From: Acanthochlamys bracteata
Taxonomy: Eukaryota > Streptophyta > Magnoliopsida > Pandanales > Velloziaceae
NCBI GenBank assembly: GCA_019914995.1
Contig: CM034139.1
Coordinates: 3,822,461 to 3,886,460 of the forward strand
DNA: 64,000 bases
Direction of reading: 5' to 3'
Shown here: positions 47,401-59,642 of the stretch, in pieces
Position numbering within the stretch: position 1 is the first letter of the stretch
Layout of the letters: each line of letters opens with the position of its first letter
Position numbers and translations under genes: made by a program
The notes under the pieces: generated by a model
What the model saw: the letters and a program-made list of their open reading frames with translations, nothing else
The model's database searches: none
What the model was told of the DNA's origin: nothing

Positions 47401-49044
47401 AACCTTAGAATTACGAAAGCATAAATTCTCATGATGATTTTTTCCATAAACTACAGCAAAAAATATTATCAGCCGTAGTTCAGCATGCAAGTATCTTTAA
47501 GCTTACCCTCTTGAAGGTGCGAGGACGAGCTGAAGTTCCAGCAACTGCCAACATATAAAACAAAGAGCAAAAATAAGTTGGTCAAATTAACTAACAAGAA
47601 TTACTAATGAAAAAAATCCTTAAATAATTACAGAATATTCAGCAACAATAAGTGAAATACAGACATCTGATTTTGGAAGGTTGCACGCACAAATTGGTGC
47701 ACTCTATATGAAACTGTGACATGCTACGCAGTTACCCTAAATTCCCCCCTAGCGTTTTCCAATCCACAAAGTATGGCTATGATTGAACTAAAAACACCTA
47801 GATGATACGGCAGGGTATGGCATCTTACCCACACATAAGGGAAAGGAATTACAAATGATGGACCAAATGAGAGGCACTTAGATACAATATAAACTACATA
47901 AGTTACTCTAAGCAGTAAAGCAACGAAAAAACCAACAATTTTCTTCAGCATTTTCTAACCACATTAGCGTAGTAGCTAGTACGAACAGCAAACTGACACA
48001 ACTAAGGAATTGTTAGCAAATTTGCTGCTAAGGTCAATACTATGAACTAGTTGTAACCTCACAACTATGCTTAGACATCATCTCATGTCCAGATTATCCC
48101 TAAAAATAACAAATTGGAAAAATCATGTTCTTAAGTGTCAACTAGGCGTTTAACACAATTGCTGCAAAATGTTAGATCTGATATTGATTTTTTGTGGATT
48201 TCATCTTCTCACAAAAATATATACGGTTTAAGCATTGTCCATAAATATCCAGACTTGTGTGTCTAGGCTAACAAACAAAACTGCAAATGGAAACCCCAGA
48301 TAAGCTTCTAAAAATCTGTTTACAACGTAATTGGTTTGGCAATATACACTCTGATAATAGGGAACTAGTAACAAAACAATAATCCAAACGTGCCTCAATA
48401 GCAGCCAAAAAGACTCCTTGTTCAAAACATTATGGCAATAACAGTGATTTTATTGAAGCAACTAGAAGATAAGACCACAATACAATAATTAGGAAGAAAA
48501 CATAGAATATTTCAATCAAAAAGTTTTTTCCAATTAAGACACACTGACAATACTGAACTACTTTCCATGATAATCGTAGATGTTATACTGTATATGCACC
48601 AAAAGTAATCGGTGAGAATTTCTCCATTAATGTATTGCACAAAAAAGAAGCCTAAATATAAATAAGGACCATCAAAAGTTAAACCTACAGATATTACAAT
48701 TCAATATAATTAACATGTACAGAAAGTCTGACTCTGGAACGTGTTTTGAGCTCTGTGTCTAATAGACTAGAATCACAGACTTCCCCAACAATCAGATACT
48801 CATAGCTTAACACAGATATTCGTAAGAATAGAAATTCCAATCTTGAAAACTTTCAAGCTTTTATCTTCCCAAGACAGAAGCTCTTTTAGCAAACGAAATC
48901 AATCCACATCACTACAACCAAACTCGATTCCACGCAATACCAAACCAAGTAACAAAGAATAGAATTTAAATACTTACGTAGCTCTTCTGGCGTAGAAAAC
49001 TGACGGCGGCCGGTTGGCTTTCCCTTGAATTTACCTCTCCCCAT
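44446..49044 (-). CDS. 28-kDa heat- and acid-stable phosphoprotein (PDAP1) family protein
   Basis: Eight small exons (minus): 48978-49044, 47507-47544, 46974-47057, 46792-46875, 46203-46237, 45493-45578, 45272-45337, 44446-44480; phases join throughout to 164 residues. The order is a basic start MGRGKFKGKPTGRRQFSTPE, a short TSARPRTFKR, an acidic EEPEDEEREEVEDESEEESK stretch, KGAQGIIQTENPNMVKQKN, and the conserved HASPP28 core with coiled coil (RREREELEKQRAHERYMRLQ, KTEQARKDLERLQLIRQQ) ending ELKKAEARK. Animal PDAP1 is an abundant, heat-stable, RNA-binding-like phosphoprotein; the plant role is not established. Donors of exons 3 (GTTGTT) and 5 (GTGTGT) are weak but give the only phase-consistent joins. 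Large introns spread a 0.5-kb coding sequence over 4.6 kb. Confidence 0.92.
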
Positions 49045-50734
49045 GAGCAAAAATCAGCAATCTCCCAAAATCCGATTAAAATCAATCCAAGCAAAATCGA
49101 ATCAGCAATCTCTCTTTATACAATTCTCTTCAGAAGAATCCAAATCAGCTCTGATCTGTCTCTGTGCCTAGAATCGTTGGAGGAGGAATTAGGGTTCTCC
49201 TTCGAGAGAGAATCTAATTCGCGGGTTTGGAATCTGGATCGTAAGTGTGCTTACCTTTTTGTAATATAAGAACGAAAGTGGGCGGTGCAAAACACAAGAA
49301 TCGGCTACGGAATTTAGAAAATCTATGCAACCCCCTTTCCTACTATACTCTTTGAAGGTATGTCAAATTGTAATACCAATTATAATAGTTAGTATAACAC
49401 ATATATAATATAGAGTATTATATAATATTATATAATATAAGTTTGAATATTTTTTTATATATTATATAATGTAATATTTAATATTATAATGTCAAGTTTT
49501 ATATTTTAAAAAACTATTAGGTATAAATTCATAATTTACAATTTTATTATTAAAAAATTATATTTTAACAAATTTATTATAAAATATAAATAATTAAATA
49601 TATTATATTATTATTAAATTTTATATAAAGTATGATTGAATTTATCTAAATAAATAATTAAAAATTTTATTATTTTTTATTTATAAATATTTATATTATT
49701 CAGTTTAATTATTTCAAATATAATCAAAATATAAAAACTAAATTTTATTTTCATCTTATTTTTAAAAATAATTAAATAATAAAATTTACTTTCTACTAAT
49801 TGAAAATTAATTAAAATATAAAATTTTAAATTTTATTTATTTATTTTTAAAATTTTTATTTTTTATTTTTTATTTTTGTCGAAATTTAATTACGAATATT
49901 TAAAATCCCGGGCAAGTAGAGGATCACTGATCCGTAACTCGTGGCAGCTATCTATTATTAGCTTTAAAGAGGTGGTGTCCAATAGGATTCTGCCACGTTG
50001 ACAGATAATTTGGTATTTCCTGGTTTACAGGATACTGTCTTGCTGCACAGTTCTTCGTATACACGGATTTAAACAAACGGCAGCGGAAACGGCAGTGGTG
50101 AAAGTGCCGCTTTCTCTCTCTCGTTTGCTTCTTGCTTCCAACCTGCCGATATTGTCCGCCGGCGACTCAGTTTCAGACATTCAAGGGTGGAAAGGACTCA
50201 GCGGTAGCACCTATCAAACCCCAATACAAATAATTTCAACAACGAATTGCTCAACCCATTCCGTCGTAGGTAAAAGTTCCAATCAGTAGAATAGTTAAGA
50301 TCATAGAATCGAGAGATAATTGATGGATGTTGTCTGAGCTGTTGATTGTTGTATGATTAGTTGAACGGTTGAAGAATCATGATTTGATGCAGCAAATGTG
50401 GCCATGTCTAATTCAATTTTTAGTATAACTATACATGCAGGCTGCTAAATGGATTTAACAGTGCGCCGACTTGTAGCTTCAATTTCTGAAGTAAAGCACA
50501 AAAATTAATAGTTGAAAGAGTACGGAGTTATAAGAACTCATGGCTTTATTTTTGGCATTATGTAGTATTTCATAAGCCAGAGTGAAGCTAGGTTTGTAGT
50601 GACTAGAGCTAGTGCTTGTAATAGGACTGCTGTGAAATCTAAACAGTGCTTTGGGATGTATATTGTACTTCAAAATTTTGATTTGTACGGCTTCCAATTC
50701 TTGATATCTTTTTCTTCTATTATAATTTGTTCAG
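49045..50734. other. Divergent upstream region, strongly AT-rich core
   Basis: The PDAP1-like leader and promoter occupy about 49045-49300. Bases 49380-49900 are extremely AT-rich with alternating TATAATATTATA runs, a candidate matrix-attachment-like spacer. Bases 50090-50280 hold a frame (LSLSRLLLASNLPILSAGDS) that could be the ruined presequence exon of the RTN4IP1-like pseudogene that follows, but I cannot confirm it. Confidence 0.4.
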
Positions 50735-52860
50735 GTACAATCTGGCTGTGGCTGATCTATATTTGAATCTCTTCTGCCCATTTCTGGTCGTGATATAAGT
50801 GGAGAGGTTGCAGCAGTTGGTGGTTCAGTTTCGTCACTAACTGTTGGGCAGGAAGTTTTGGCGCTCTGCACCCAACTGCCATAAGAGGCACTTCCAATGG
50901 ATATGCAATTTTGTTGGAAGATGAGCTAACACTGAAACCAGCTTCTGTGGCTCATGCAGTATGTAATTTTATGGTTATATGGATTCTTTATTGTTATGCA
51001 TCAGCTGTCCATATTGGTAAGTACCAGATAAATTTCCTATTCAACTTTCATAATGTTTCACAAACTCCCTGTCATATTATTTTGTAAAACTTTATACTGA
51101 TTTTCTGCTCATTTTGATGATTCTCCAGATTCTCGGCAATCCATATCTTTCCTATTTTAGCTTTCATACTGTACTTAAGCTGAGCAATATAATACTGAGC
51201 TGAGTGCTATGGCAAACACTAGTTTTTAGCTTTTCCACTGTACTGCACGTACTATATGTAAACTTTTGTTGAAGAGTATTAGGATTGGATTGAATAAATT
51301 GTTGGATCAGTTATCTTGGAAGGTATGTCACTATATTTTTTTATGAGTATTCTTTTTCATGCTGGAAAGATCACCCTGCGTCAGTATCATGTTGCTTTTG
51401 AATTTCATCCACTGAGTGAAGGCCTTCTTATCGGCTACATTCTCTCTAAACTTATTAGTTTCTTTCTAACTATTTATGATCTGTTTATTTGGTGTAGTCA
51501 ATTTTCATGTATTGTGTTGTCTTTTAGGATGCAAGCGCTGTTCCTTTTGCTGCATTGACTGCATGGAGGGCATTGAACAGTACTGCCAGAATTGCTACAG
51601 GGTATATCCTGATCTATATTTCAATACAGTTTTGTGATTTTAGGGGCATGATATTATTGAGGTTGTCGCCAATCATCAGCTTCTTGTGTTACTCCATAGC
51701 TACCTAACACAAAGTATGAGTTGTTTCTCATTACTATCAGCAAAGAAGGTCCCTTTTAGTCTTATACAGACTGCTTCTTGTGGTTTATTTTCAGTAAGTC
51801 ACTGTTTTCCACAAGTATGGCCATTCAACTATTACTAGATCAGATAACCAGATAGAGCACTGGTACCTCCTCATCCATGACATAATATGATGCAGTGGCT
51901 GCAATCTGAAGGACAAAATATTATAAAATAACTAGGCAAAGTTGTCTCTAACTAAGAAACCTTATGAAAGAGCTCAAGGACCTCTTTATTCATCTGCTTT
52001 CCCCGTTACTTAAGCTTTTGCAAAATGTATCCAAAAATGTTATAATTAGTTAAGTGATAGTACTTGCACAAGCCAAGGATCTTCAACTTGAATATATCCA
52101 CTTAGCCTCTCATAGCCAAATGTATTTTTAGTACGTATAAAGTCAGTTGTATTTGTACTACTTTTAAAATCAGTACTTAATCCTGCACATTTGTAGATAC
52201 ACTTAAGTAACAGAGCTAGCTACTTGCTTGTCTATGTGTCTGGGGTTATTGAAGTTCCATCCAGAGCGAAAATTATGAATTGAACTAAATACACTATATG
52301 CTCTGTCTAACTTCAATCTAATTGCAGACAGAGAGTCTTGGTGATAGGTGGTGGTGGAGCTGTTGGACTTGCTGCAATTCAGATAGCAGTTGCTAGAGGT
52401 TGTATTGTGACAACAACATGTGGAGGCAAGAGCATAAAACGAGTCCTCAGAGTAGGAGCAGATCAGGCAATTGATTATAGAACAGTCGTAGTATGCCCTT
52501 GATGTTTTACAGCCTTTTACTTGCATATCAGCACAGAATTAGTGAACAAATTATCAACAGTTTCACATGGCATTGTTCGCGGGCTTTCTATAGTGCATGG
52601 TTATGTGACTTGTGTGAAGTCTCTTGGCCAACAATTGATTGCTAATAATTAATGCTTCATGGGCCATACGATGTGGGTAAATGAGATATTTTGCCAGTTA
52701 ATGGGGACATTCTTGTTGTGGGAATGAAGAAACTTGCTATCCTCAGCATGTTTGTACCATGTGAAACTATGAGATGGTGGGTATGTGTGTACCTCTGCAT
52801 GTATATGCATAGGTGATTAATATATTTTCAAGTTACTATTTCTCCAACTATGTAGCATAA

Positions 52861-53076
52861 GGGGACGTTTGAAAGTGCTTATGAAAAAGAGCTTTTCATA
52901 AAAAGGAGCTTTTAGGTACCTTATTTTATAAATATTTTTATAAAAAAAATTATATGTATAATTATTCCATAACCTATAATTCATCCATATCTTCCAAATT
53001 TTTAGAAAATTTCTAGAAAATTGTACATAATTATTTTGGAGTTGAAAAGGAGCTTTTTGGGAGTGATAGCACTCCC
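52861..53076. repeat. MITE-like repeat, type A, inside pseudogene intron
   Basis: Begins GGGGACGTTTGAAAGTGCTT after ATAA and ends GCACTCCC before TTAA, so GTGC and GCAC termini are inverted. Internally it repeats AAAAGGAGCTTTT near each end. The element lies in an intron of the RTN4IP1-like pseudogene. Confidence 0.55.
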
Positions 53077-54317
53077 TTAAGTCTTCTTGTACCTAAAATG
53101 CAATTTAAGCCATAAGTCACTTTAATTTTCAATATGTTTTCTGCTTCTCTAACAGACTCGCACTTTCCTAGGACATTGAGCTAGCAATAAAAGGAAATTT
53201 GATGCTGTTCTAGACACTATAGGAAGAGGTGAAACTGAGAGAACTGGAATTAATCTTCTCAAAAGGAGTGGTCACCACATGACATTGCAGATAGACGGTC
53301 TGGCTCTTACTTAGCAAATACTGCTACAGCAGCCCCATTAACCATGAGGACGAACACAAACATACACTGTACAATGTAGGAACGAAGATGAACAATTTGA
53401 AAGTACAGAATGATATGAAAAGTTTGCCCAAGTACAGGGGACCAAATTTGGCTGTGCGCCTATCTTTTATTTGGATAATGAAAAATAGATAAAGAAGCAA
53501 ATGCAGGGAGAGGCTGCATCTGTTGCTGATAGATATGGTCTGACCCTTTGACCTCCTACTGCTACAGCTATATTATTGAAAAAGCAATGCAGTATGGGTA
53601 CTCTCATGGAATAGGTCAGGAAAGTGCTCTTGAATTGTTTTCCTTCTATAGATAAACAAGCATAAGAGTTTTGCTTTCTTGATTCTCTCAGCTACATGCC
53701 TATACCATAGTATGAAATTCACAGTCAGGAAATGTTTCATCCACCTCTCAAAAAGTTGAGTCGAGGAAGAATCTTGATATAACTTTCAGCATGGTTCAAT
53801 AAAAAACACAAGTATAGTGATGGACTCCAACACAACATTTGAAGCTGTTTGTATTGTTAAGCTGTTATTGCTAAGTTTGAGGATATATGCATTGTGTGTC
53901 ATGTTTCCTTTTAAGAAATTCCCATATAGCATTTGCTTTTCACGTTATATCTGAGTTGGCAGCTCCATAACTTTGCACAATGGTATTTTGTAAACTAGAT
54001 TTGGAAGATTGAAATGCCCTTAAGGCTTAATAGTTATTACTAGTGTCACACTAGCTCAAACTCCTAAGATAAAGTAAGTCAATCTATCTTAAAGTGAGGA
54101 ATGCTTTCAATAAACTCTGCCTTTAGCATCAATACTGCACAATTGTATTCATATCTCGAGTATTGTTAGCCTTCTTTTGATCCTAATGTGCTCTAAGATC
54201 ATGACCTATAAAACTCTTCCTCCTTGCAACTTATGATTGTTAAGATGTTTCTTCCTGTATGTGTACTTCAAAGTAAAAATTTGTTAAAACTTATCCGGCG
54301 TTCTAATTTATATCATA

Positions 54318-55198
54318 TATTGTAGTAAATGTAAAAATATGACAATATTGTTTTTACCGTTGAAGATTTTATTGTACCACAAAGTGATACATTTAAATAC
54401 TTAGGTTCGATTATTCATAATAAAGGAAGGATTGAAAAAGAAATTATGCATAGGCTTAAAACAGGATGGATGAAATAGTGAGGTGTTATCGAAATATTGT
54501 GTAATAAAAAATCCTTTTAAGACTAAAAGGTGAGTTTTATTCAGCAGACATTCGGCCTGCAATATTATACGGTAGTGAATATTGGACTATTAAAGGTTAA
54601 AATATTTATAAAATAAATGTAGTGAAAATAAGAATATTAATATAGATGTGTGGATATATTAAAATGGATAAAATACGAAATTAGAATACAAATAGCTGTC
54701 ACGCCGATCGAAGACAAGTTAAGAAAATATAGGCTTAGGCGATTCGGGTATGTTTTATTCAGTTCTAAAGATACTGCAGTGCATAAAAACAATGTGATTC
54801 TATTTGAACACTTGAAAAAAAGGATATATTAAAATTAATTTGGCCTAGAATGGTGGCAAAAAGATTAGAGGAATTGGATCTTTTTGAATTTGGCTTATAA
54901 TCAAACGGAATTAAAAAAATATATTCATGTAGCCGACCCACACAAGTGGCATAAAGACTTAGTTTATTGTTGTTGTATTGTTTGTACGCATTTTCACTCA
55001 CTCCCACCTACTTTGCTTGTTTGTTGTTGTTGTATTGTTTGTATGCATTTTCACTTACTCCGATCTACTTTGCTTGTTTGTTGTTGTTGCTGTTGTTGTT
55101 GTATTGTTTGTACGCATTTTCACTTACTCCAACCTACTTTGCTTGTTTGTTGTTGTTGCTGTTGTTGTTGTTGTTGTTGTTGTATTGTTTGTATTTGT
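54318..55198 (+). mobile_element. 5'-truncated LINE (RTE-like), 3' end only
   Basis: Translated pieces match the C-terminal end of plant non-LTR reverse transcriptases: DTFKYLGSIIHNKGRIEKEI, HRLKTGWMK, the variants of RPAMLYGSECW (here RPAILYGSEYWTIKG) and IHVADP near 54930. Stops and frame changes abound. The 3' end is made of TTG triplets, as known for RTE-type elements. The heptamer TATCATA occurs at 54311-54317 and 55199-55205 and may be the target duplication; that would set the borders used here. Inserted in the last intron of the RTN4IP1-like pseudogene, just upstream of its final acceptor. Confidence 0.8.
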
Positions 55199-55199
55199 A
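54962..55199 (+). repeat. Minisatellite with growing (TTG)n core in the LINE tail
   Basis: Four successive units share TATTGTTTGTAYGCATTTTC, and CTTGTTTG recurs between them. Units run about 54962-55010, 55011-55067, 55068-55136 and 55137-55199. The TTG/CTG triplet run lengthens from unit to unit. It reads open in three frames as poly-Cys, poly-Leu and poly-Val, which is an artefact of the triplet repeat. Confidence 0.85.
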
Positions 55200-55400
55200 T
55201 CATACCAAAATGTCCACGATTTGCTTGTTTCAGAATATTCATGGACGTACATGAGAGCTGATGCTGAAAGGTTGCAAGAGATTCACAGGCTTTTGGAAGC
55301 TGGCAAGATGCAGATCCCAGTGGAGGAGACGTTTCCCATCACCCAAGGGAGGCACACGAGGCCAAAGATAAGAGAGTAGTTCCTGGCAATGTAGTTTTAG

Positions 55401-56375
55401 AGATAGTCTGAAAGTCAAGGCTTCCTTTTTAGATACAGTTAGTGAATAAACTTCTGTAAATATGTTAACCATCAGAGTATAATGCAGCCTTCAGGCATGT
55501 ACAAACAACTATAATTTTTGCTCCAAATATCAAGCTGTTATTTGACTTTAGCAAATTGTTTCCATTAAGAGATCTTTCAGCTCTTGTATATAAATTAACT
55601 CCAAAACACTTTTTGCCGTGAGATTTGTCAGAAACAAGCTGTGTGATTGATGTATTTGAAAGACATTTGTATATTGCACCTTGTGCTGGTAGATGTTTCA
55701 AAGAACTGCTACTTTGACTTCAAATATTGCTGCATGGTTCCTGTTTCTGGTGATGGTTAGAACCGCAGATTAGAGATGAATGAATTCAAATGCTTCAATT
55801 AAGTTGGCAACTCATCAGAAGAGAATGAAAATGGCTAGCTATCCGATATCCATCCATGCGAGGCTATCGCATGTATAGCAGAATATACCGTGGCAGATTG
55901 TTAACTCAAGAGAAGCTGTATGTAAACAAGATACGTCGGTGAGATAGCACTACAACAAACTGCAATCTCATGCTCCTAACAGTTCAAGCACCTCTCTAAC
56001 TGTCTCAATGACAAAATTATTGTAGGCCAATGAACTTCTACCCCCTCAAATAAATAAATAAATAAATAAATAAGAGAGAAAAGAATAACAATCGGGTACT
56101 GAGAAACTTGAAATACATGCCAAATGTTGAAAAAGGAGATTATTTTTATAGAAACTTGGAACAGCGCAGCAGAAAGCAGCACCAGCGACATTTCCTTGTG
56201 TAAAGCATGTATAGGTATATAGATAAAAGTGGATGGAAATGGAGTCAGAAGTATAAACATTTTGGCCCTGGGCGGCAATGGCTTTCAGCAGGTGATTTAA
56301 TAAGGACTGCATTGCAGCAGGTAATAGCAGTGCAAAGTTACCTCCTTATTTAAAATATTATGAACTCAAATTGGC
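55401..56375. other. Spacer between RTN4IP1-like pseudogene and OPA3-like gene
   Basis: Includes the OPA3-like gene's 3' region on the minus strand and a short AAAT tetranucleotide run at about 56047-56072. No gene is supported. Confidence 0.5.
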
Positions 56376-58553
56376 TTATTGGTTCTCATGTGTTTGGCTG
56401 AGTTGGAAATTGAAGAGTCCAAGCAAACCGTGCTTCCTCGTAAGCTGCTCTAATTCCTTGAGCTTTAGCATGAGTTGCTCCGTCTCCATTACTAGTTCCT
56501 CCTGTTTACTTTTGATTGCCTTAACAAAGAAAGTAGCAAACACCATATCATTAATTTAAATAAGCCAACTTGTGTTTATAGAACTTATTTTCTTTCAAAA
56601 GTCTTATCTCCTGAAGCAAGGCCAGTTTCTTCAAAATTTTTGGTCATAATACCTCACAGTGCAAAGATGAAATACAAGCATGTTTTAGCATGAAATGATA
56701 CTGAACTCCTCTCCTAGGTAAAATGGTATGGGATTTTGCAAAATATCCAACTTAGTTTCTTTTTCTATCAGTTTTCTTCTTTCCAGATTAATATGTTTCC
56801 AAGTTCCAGATACAAAACCTTTAGCTATTAAGCTATTATTATCAATTATTTGTTTTTCTCTCAAGGAGCAACTCAAAGGTGTCCTAGGCCATGTAAGATT
56901 CTTCGGATATCTAGATAATGATGGAGAATCATTCTAAACTAGAAAATAGAGTGTAACTTGATGACAAATAACAACGTTTTAGAACCATGATACCCGGAAA
57001 CTTTGCTAGGCAATAGTTATGGCTGACTGGCTGAGCACATATAGCGAAGGCCTATTCTTCTGATTTCAACAGGATATATTAAATGGAGATAGCAATTAAT
57101 TACTCCAAAGAACATAGCGCTTTAGAATTAATAAAAGCTTTTGAATCTTGAATGAAGTATTTTCTTCCTTGTTTACAATATCTAGATGGATCTTCATATA
57201 GAGATGCATCTTATTTCCTACAAACAAACTTGTCTTATCCACACTAACTCTTGATAGAGTATAATAATTTGAAGTATAGGGAATCAAACTCACATTTAAG
57301 TAATGAAATAACAACCTAAAATTATATTCGAAAAAGTATTTTTGTTAAATAAGGAGAGAAACTACATCTATGAAGGTAGTTATTTTGTAATGAAGCGAGG
57401 ATGCAGGTAAAGTTAAAACTGTTTCATGCATTACACATGCATTGCCGTATCAATTGGACAGCATCTCCCATGTTATTACTTTATTAGCACGTAAAGAATT
57501 TTTACCACAAAGGCAGAAGTAGCTTTCAAAATAGAGCTCTGAAGGTATTGAGTATAAAACAATAACTTTGAAAGAAATAGTTCTTCATGTACAATAATAC
57601 CTCAAGCTCCTGCTTTCGCAATTCTTCCTTTTTAGCTTCTGCTCTAGCATTTCTTTGAACTTCAAAGATTATTGCAGCTCCAGCAACCTTTAACAATTAA
57701 GATACCAGAACAACCTAAGTCAAATATATAGAATTAAGATATAAAAGAATCATAGAGGGAACTCAAACGTAATAGAAATAGGACAACCGTAAATATGAAG
57801 AGCTCCCCTATCAGATCAGCAGCAGCTTGAACAGCTTTTTCCTCATTCAAGGGCCTAATTTCAACATCCATCGCATGACTATGGATGCGTCTCTGTATGG
57901 TAGTGGTAAATCGATGGTTCACCTATTCATACGAACAAATCTCAATTACAAATTCAACATATTTGTTTCTTGTCAAGTAAACATAGTCATGCTCCTAGAC
58001 GCAGTAGTCAGAATTGAAGATACTTTCCTAACAATGAAGTACAAATACATATTAGAAGCTTCTCTTAAATTCCGTATTTGCTTCAGGATACCTAGATAAG
58101 CATTAGATTTTTACTTGTTTTTGCTTAAGTTTCCATCTGCTAAATCTCATTAACCTGAATGGGATTAGAGAAAATGCGTTAACAGACTCCAAATCAAACT
58201 TTCTGGACCCTAATGTCAGCTCTACATAACCTCATCAGCAATTACACTACCCAAAAAATCAAATCATGATTAATTTGGACGATCCTCAAAATGATTCCAA
58301 AACTATGCCAACCCAAACTTTAGCACCAACTGCAACAAATACAAACAAACATTGATCTAATCAAGAAAATTCAAAATGCTTCAAACTGCAAACCAAAAAG
58401 AAAAAAGGTAGAGAGAGAAAGAACCTGGGCAAGATTAACAATGAATTGACGGAACCTAGGATGAATTCCAGCCTGCTGCTTAAGTCTATTGGCGATAGGC
58501 TTCGCTAGTGTTCGCAGAGCGAGAGTCCCAATCTTCACAAACGGTAACACCAT
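56376..58553 (-). CDS. OPA3-like mitochondrial protein
   Basis: Exons (minus): 58425-58553, 57788-57922, 57601-57687, 56376-56519, all phase 0, giving 164 residues. The N-terminus MVLPFVKIGTLALRTLAKPI and the next NRLKQQAGIHPRFRQFIVNL are characteristic of the optic-atrophy-3 family. They are followed by a hydrophobic segment (AADLIGELFIFT/VAGAAIIFEV) and a coiled coil (ARAEAKKEELRKQELE, ETEQLMLKLKELEQL). Animal OPA3 is a mitochondrial membrane protein affecting mitochondrial shape; the plant role is unknown. Donors GTTCTT and GTTGTC of exons 1 and 2 are weak, but the protein is continuous with the family. Looks intact. Confidence 0.93.
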
Positions 58554-59002
58554 TCTTCTAAAATCAGCAATCGCTACTATTTCCTTCCTTCTCTAATTTC
58601 TGTTCATGTTGTTCTCTATTGCTTCCGATCGAAGCCACAAACTTTTAAACGCGCGGGAGTTTCTTGTCAAACAAGACCACGAATCATCGGTCAATTTTGA
58701 CACAAACTCTTTTCTTTAAAAATGAAAGGTGCTTAATTGAAATTTTCCCAAGCAACCATTTAACCATCTCGATTGAAATACTTAATGAACCACCTTAATT
58801 ATTAAAATTTCCAAAAGGGGCCAAAACAGATCGAGCAAAAATTGATAAATCTAACGAAGATTTATCCTTCATTCATAGTTCTAGATAAGACCATGCAAGA
58901 ACCACGAGATCAAACCAGATCTGTAAAACACGATGAAACACTAGAATACAACCAAACCAAAATTATCTAACTACTAATCGATTGGAGACTTCTTTCATTA
59001 GA
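58554..59002. other. Spacer: OPA3-like promoter and histone H3 3' region
   Basis: Both flanking genes read leftwards, so this holds the OPA3-like promoter and leader and the H3 3' untranslated region. No animal-type histone stem-loop is expected in plants and none was noticed. Confidence 0.5.
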
Positions 59003-59416
<414 letters not shown>

Positions 59417-59540
59417 TTACAAACAGAGATTGATGTTAGATATTGAAAGCAAGAATAGGAAGCTTGAAGAGTGCTGCAGTTTGAACTTGAAGATTGCTGC
59501 TGTTGCTGATGATAGAAAGAGGGCCTGGTTGTGTCGTTCA

Positions 59541-59550
59541 GCATTTATAG
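59541..59550 (-). promoter_or_regulatory. TATA box of histone H3.1
   Basis: On the minus strand CTATAAATGC lies about 130 bases upstream of the H3 start codon, a usual distance for a plant histone leader plus TATA spacing. Confidence 0.65.
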
Positions 59551-59566
59551 AAATTGAATAGTGAAA

Positions 59567-59578
59567 TTTTGGCGGGAC
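59567..59578 (+). promoter_or_regulatory. E2F-like site upstream of H3.1
   Basis: TTTTGGCGGGAC is close to the E2F consensus TTTTGGCGGGAA. It lies just upstream of the H3 TATA box, a typical place for G1/S control of replication genes. Confidence 0.65.
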
Positions 59579-59634
59579 TTCGAAATTTTGCATGGCAAAA
59601 AATGGGAGCTGATTAGCTGTTGCGAGGGTTTTCA

Positions 59635-59642
59635 CGCGGATC
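59635..59642 (+). promoter_or_regulatory. Histone octamer element CGCGGATC
   Basis: CGCGGATC is the exact plant histone-promoter octamer, required in H3 and H4 promoters for meristem and S-phase expression. It lies about 220 bases from the H3 ATG and about 300 bases from the divergent methyltransferase ATG. Confidence 0.75.

Larger units (their letters stand above)
50735..55400 (+). pseudogene. RTN4IP1-like zinc-binding quinone oxidoreductase pseudogene
   Basis: Colinear exon pieces: about 50735-50959 (SIFESLLPISGRDISGEVAA, SVSSLTVGQEV); 51529-51600 (DASAVPFAALTAWRALNSTA); 52327-52487 (QRVLVIGGGGAVGLAAIQIA, the NADPH-binding GxGxxG-like loop, to GADQAIDYRT); about 53172-53298 (DIELAIKGN, DAVLDTIG, ETERTGINLL); about 53503-53620 (GEAASVADRYGLT, YGYSHGI); 55236-55400 (TYMRADAERLQEIHRLLEAG, KMQIPVEETFPITQ). 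These match the mitochondrial RTN4IP1/NOGO-interacting family (Arabidopsis At3g15090 from memory). The N-terminal exon is missing. An Arg codon before SIFESLL is TGA. Single-base frame losses occur after GQEV, within KGNFDAV and after ITQ. Introns persist, one holding a MITE and one a LINE. This is a decayed duplicate, not a retrocopy. Confidence 0.9.

Noticed and set aside
54884-55379. Long frames encoding poly-Cys, poly-Leu or poly-Val
   Set aside because: All three frames of a TTG triplet repeat in the LINE tail are open; these are artefacts, not cysteine-rich or membrane proteins.
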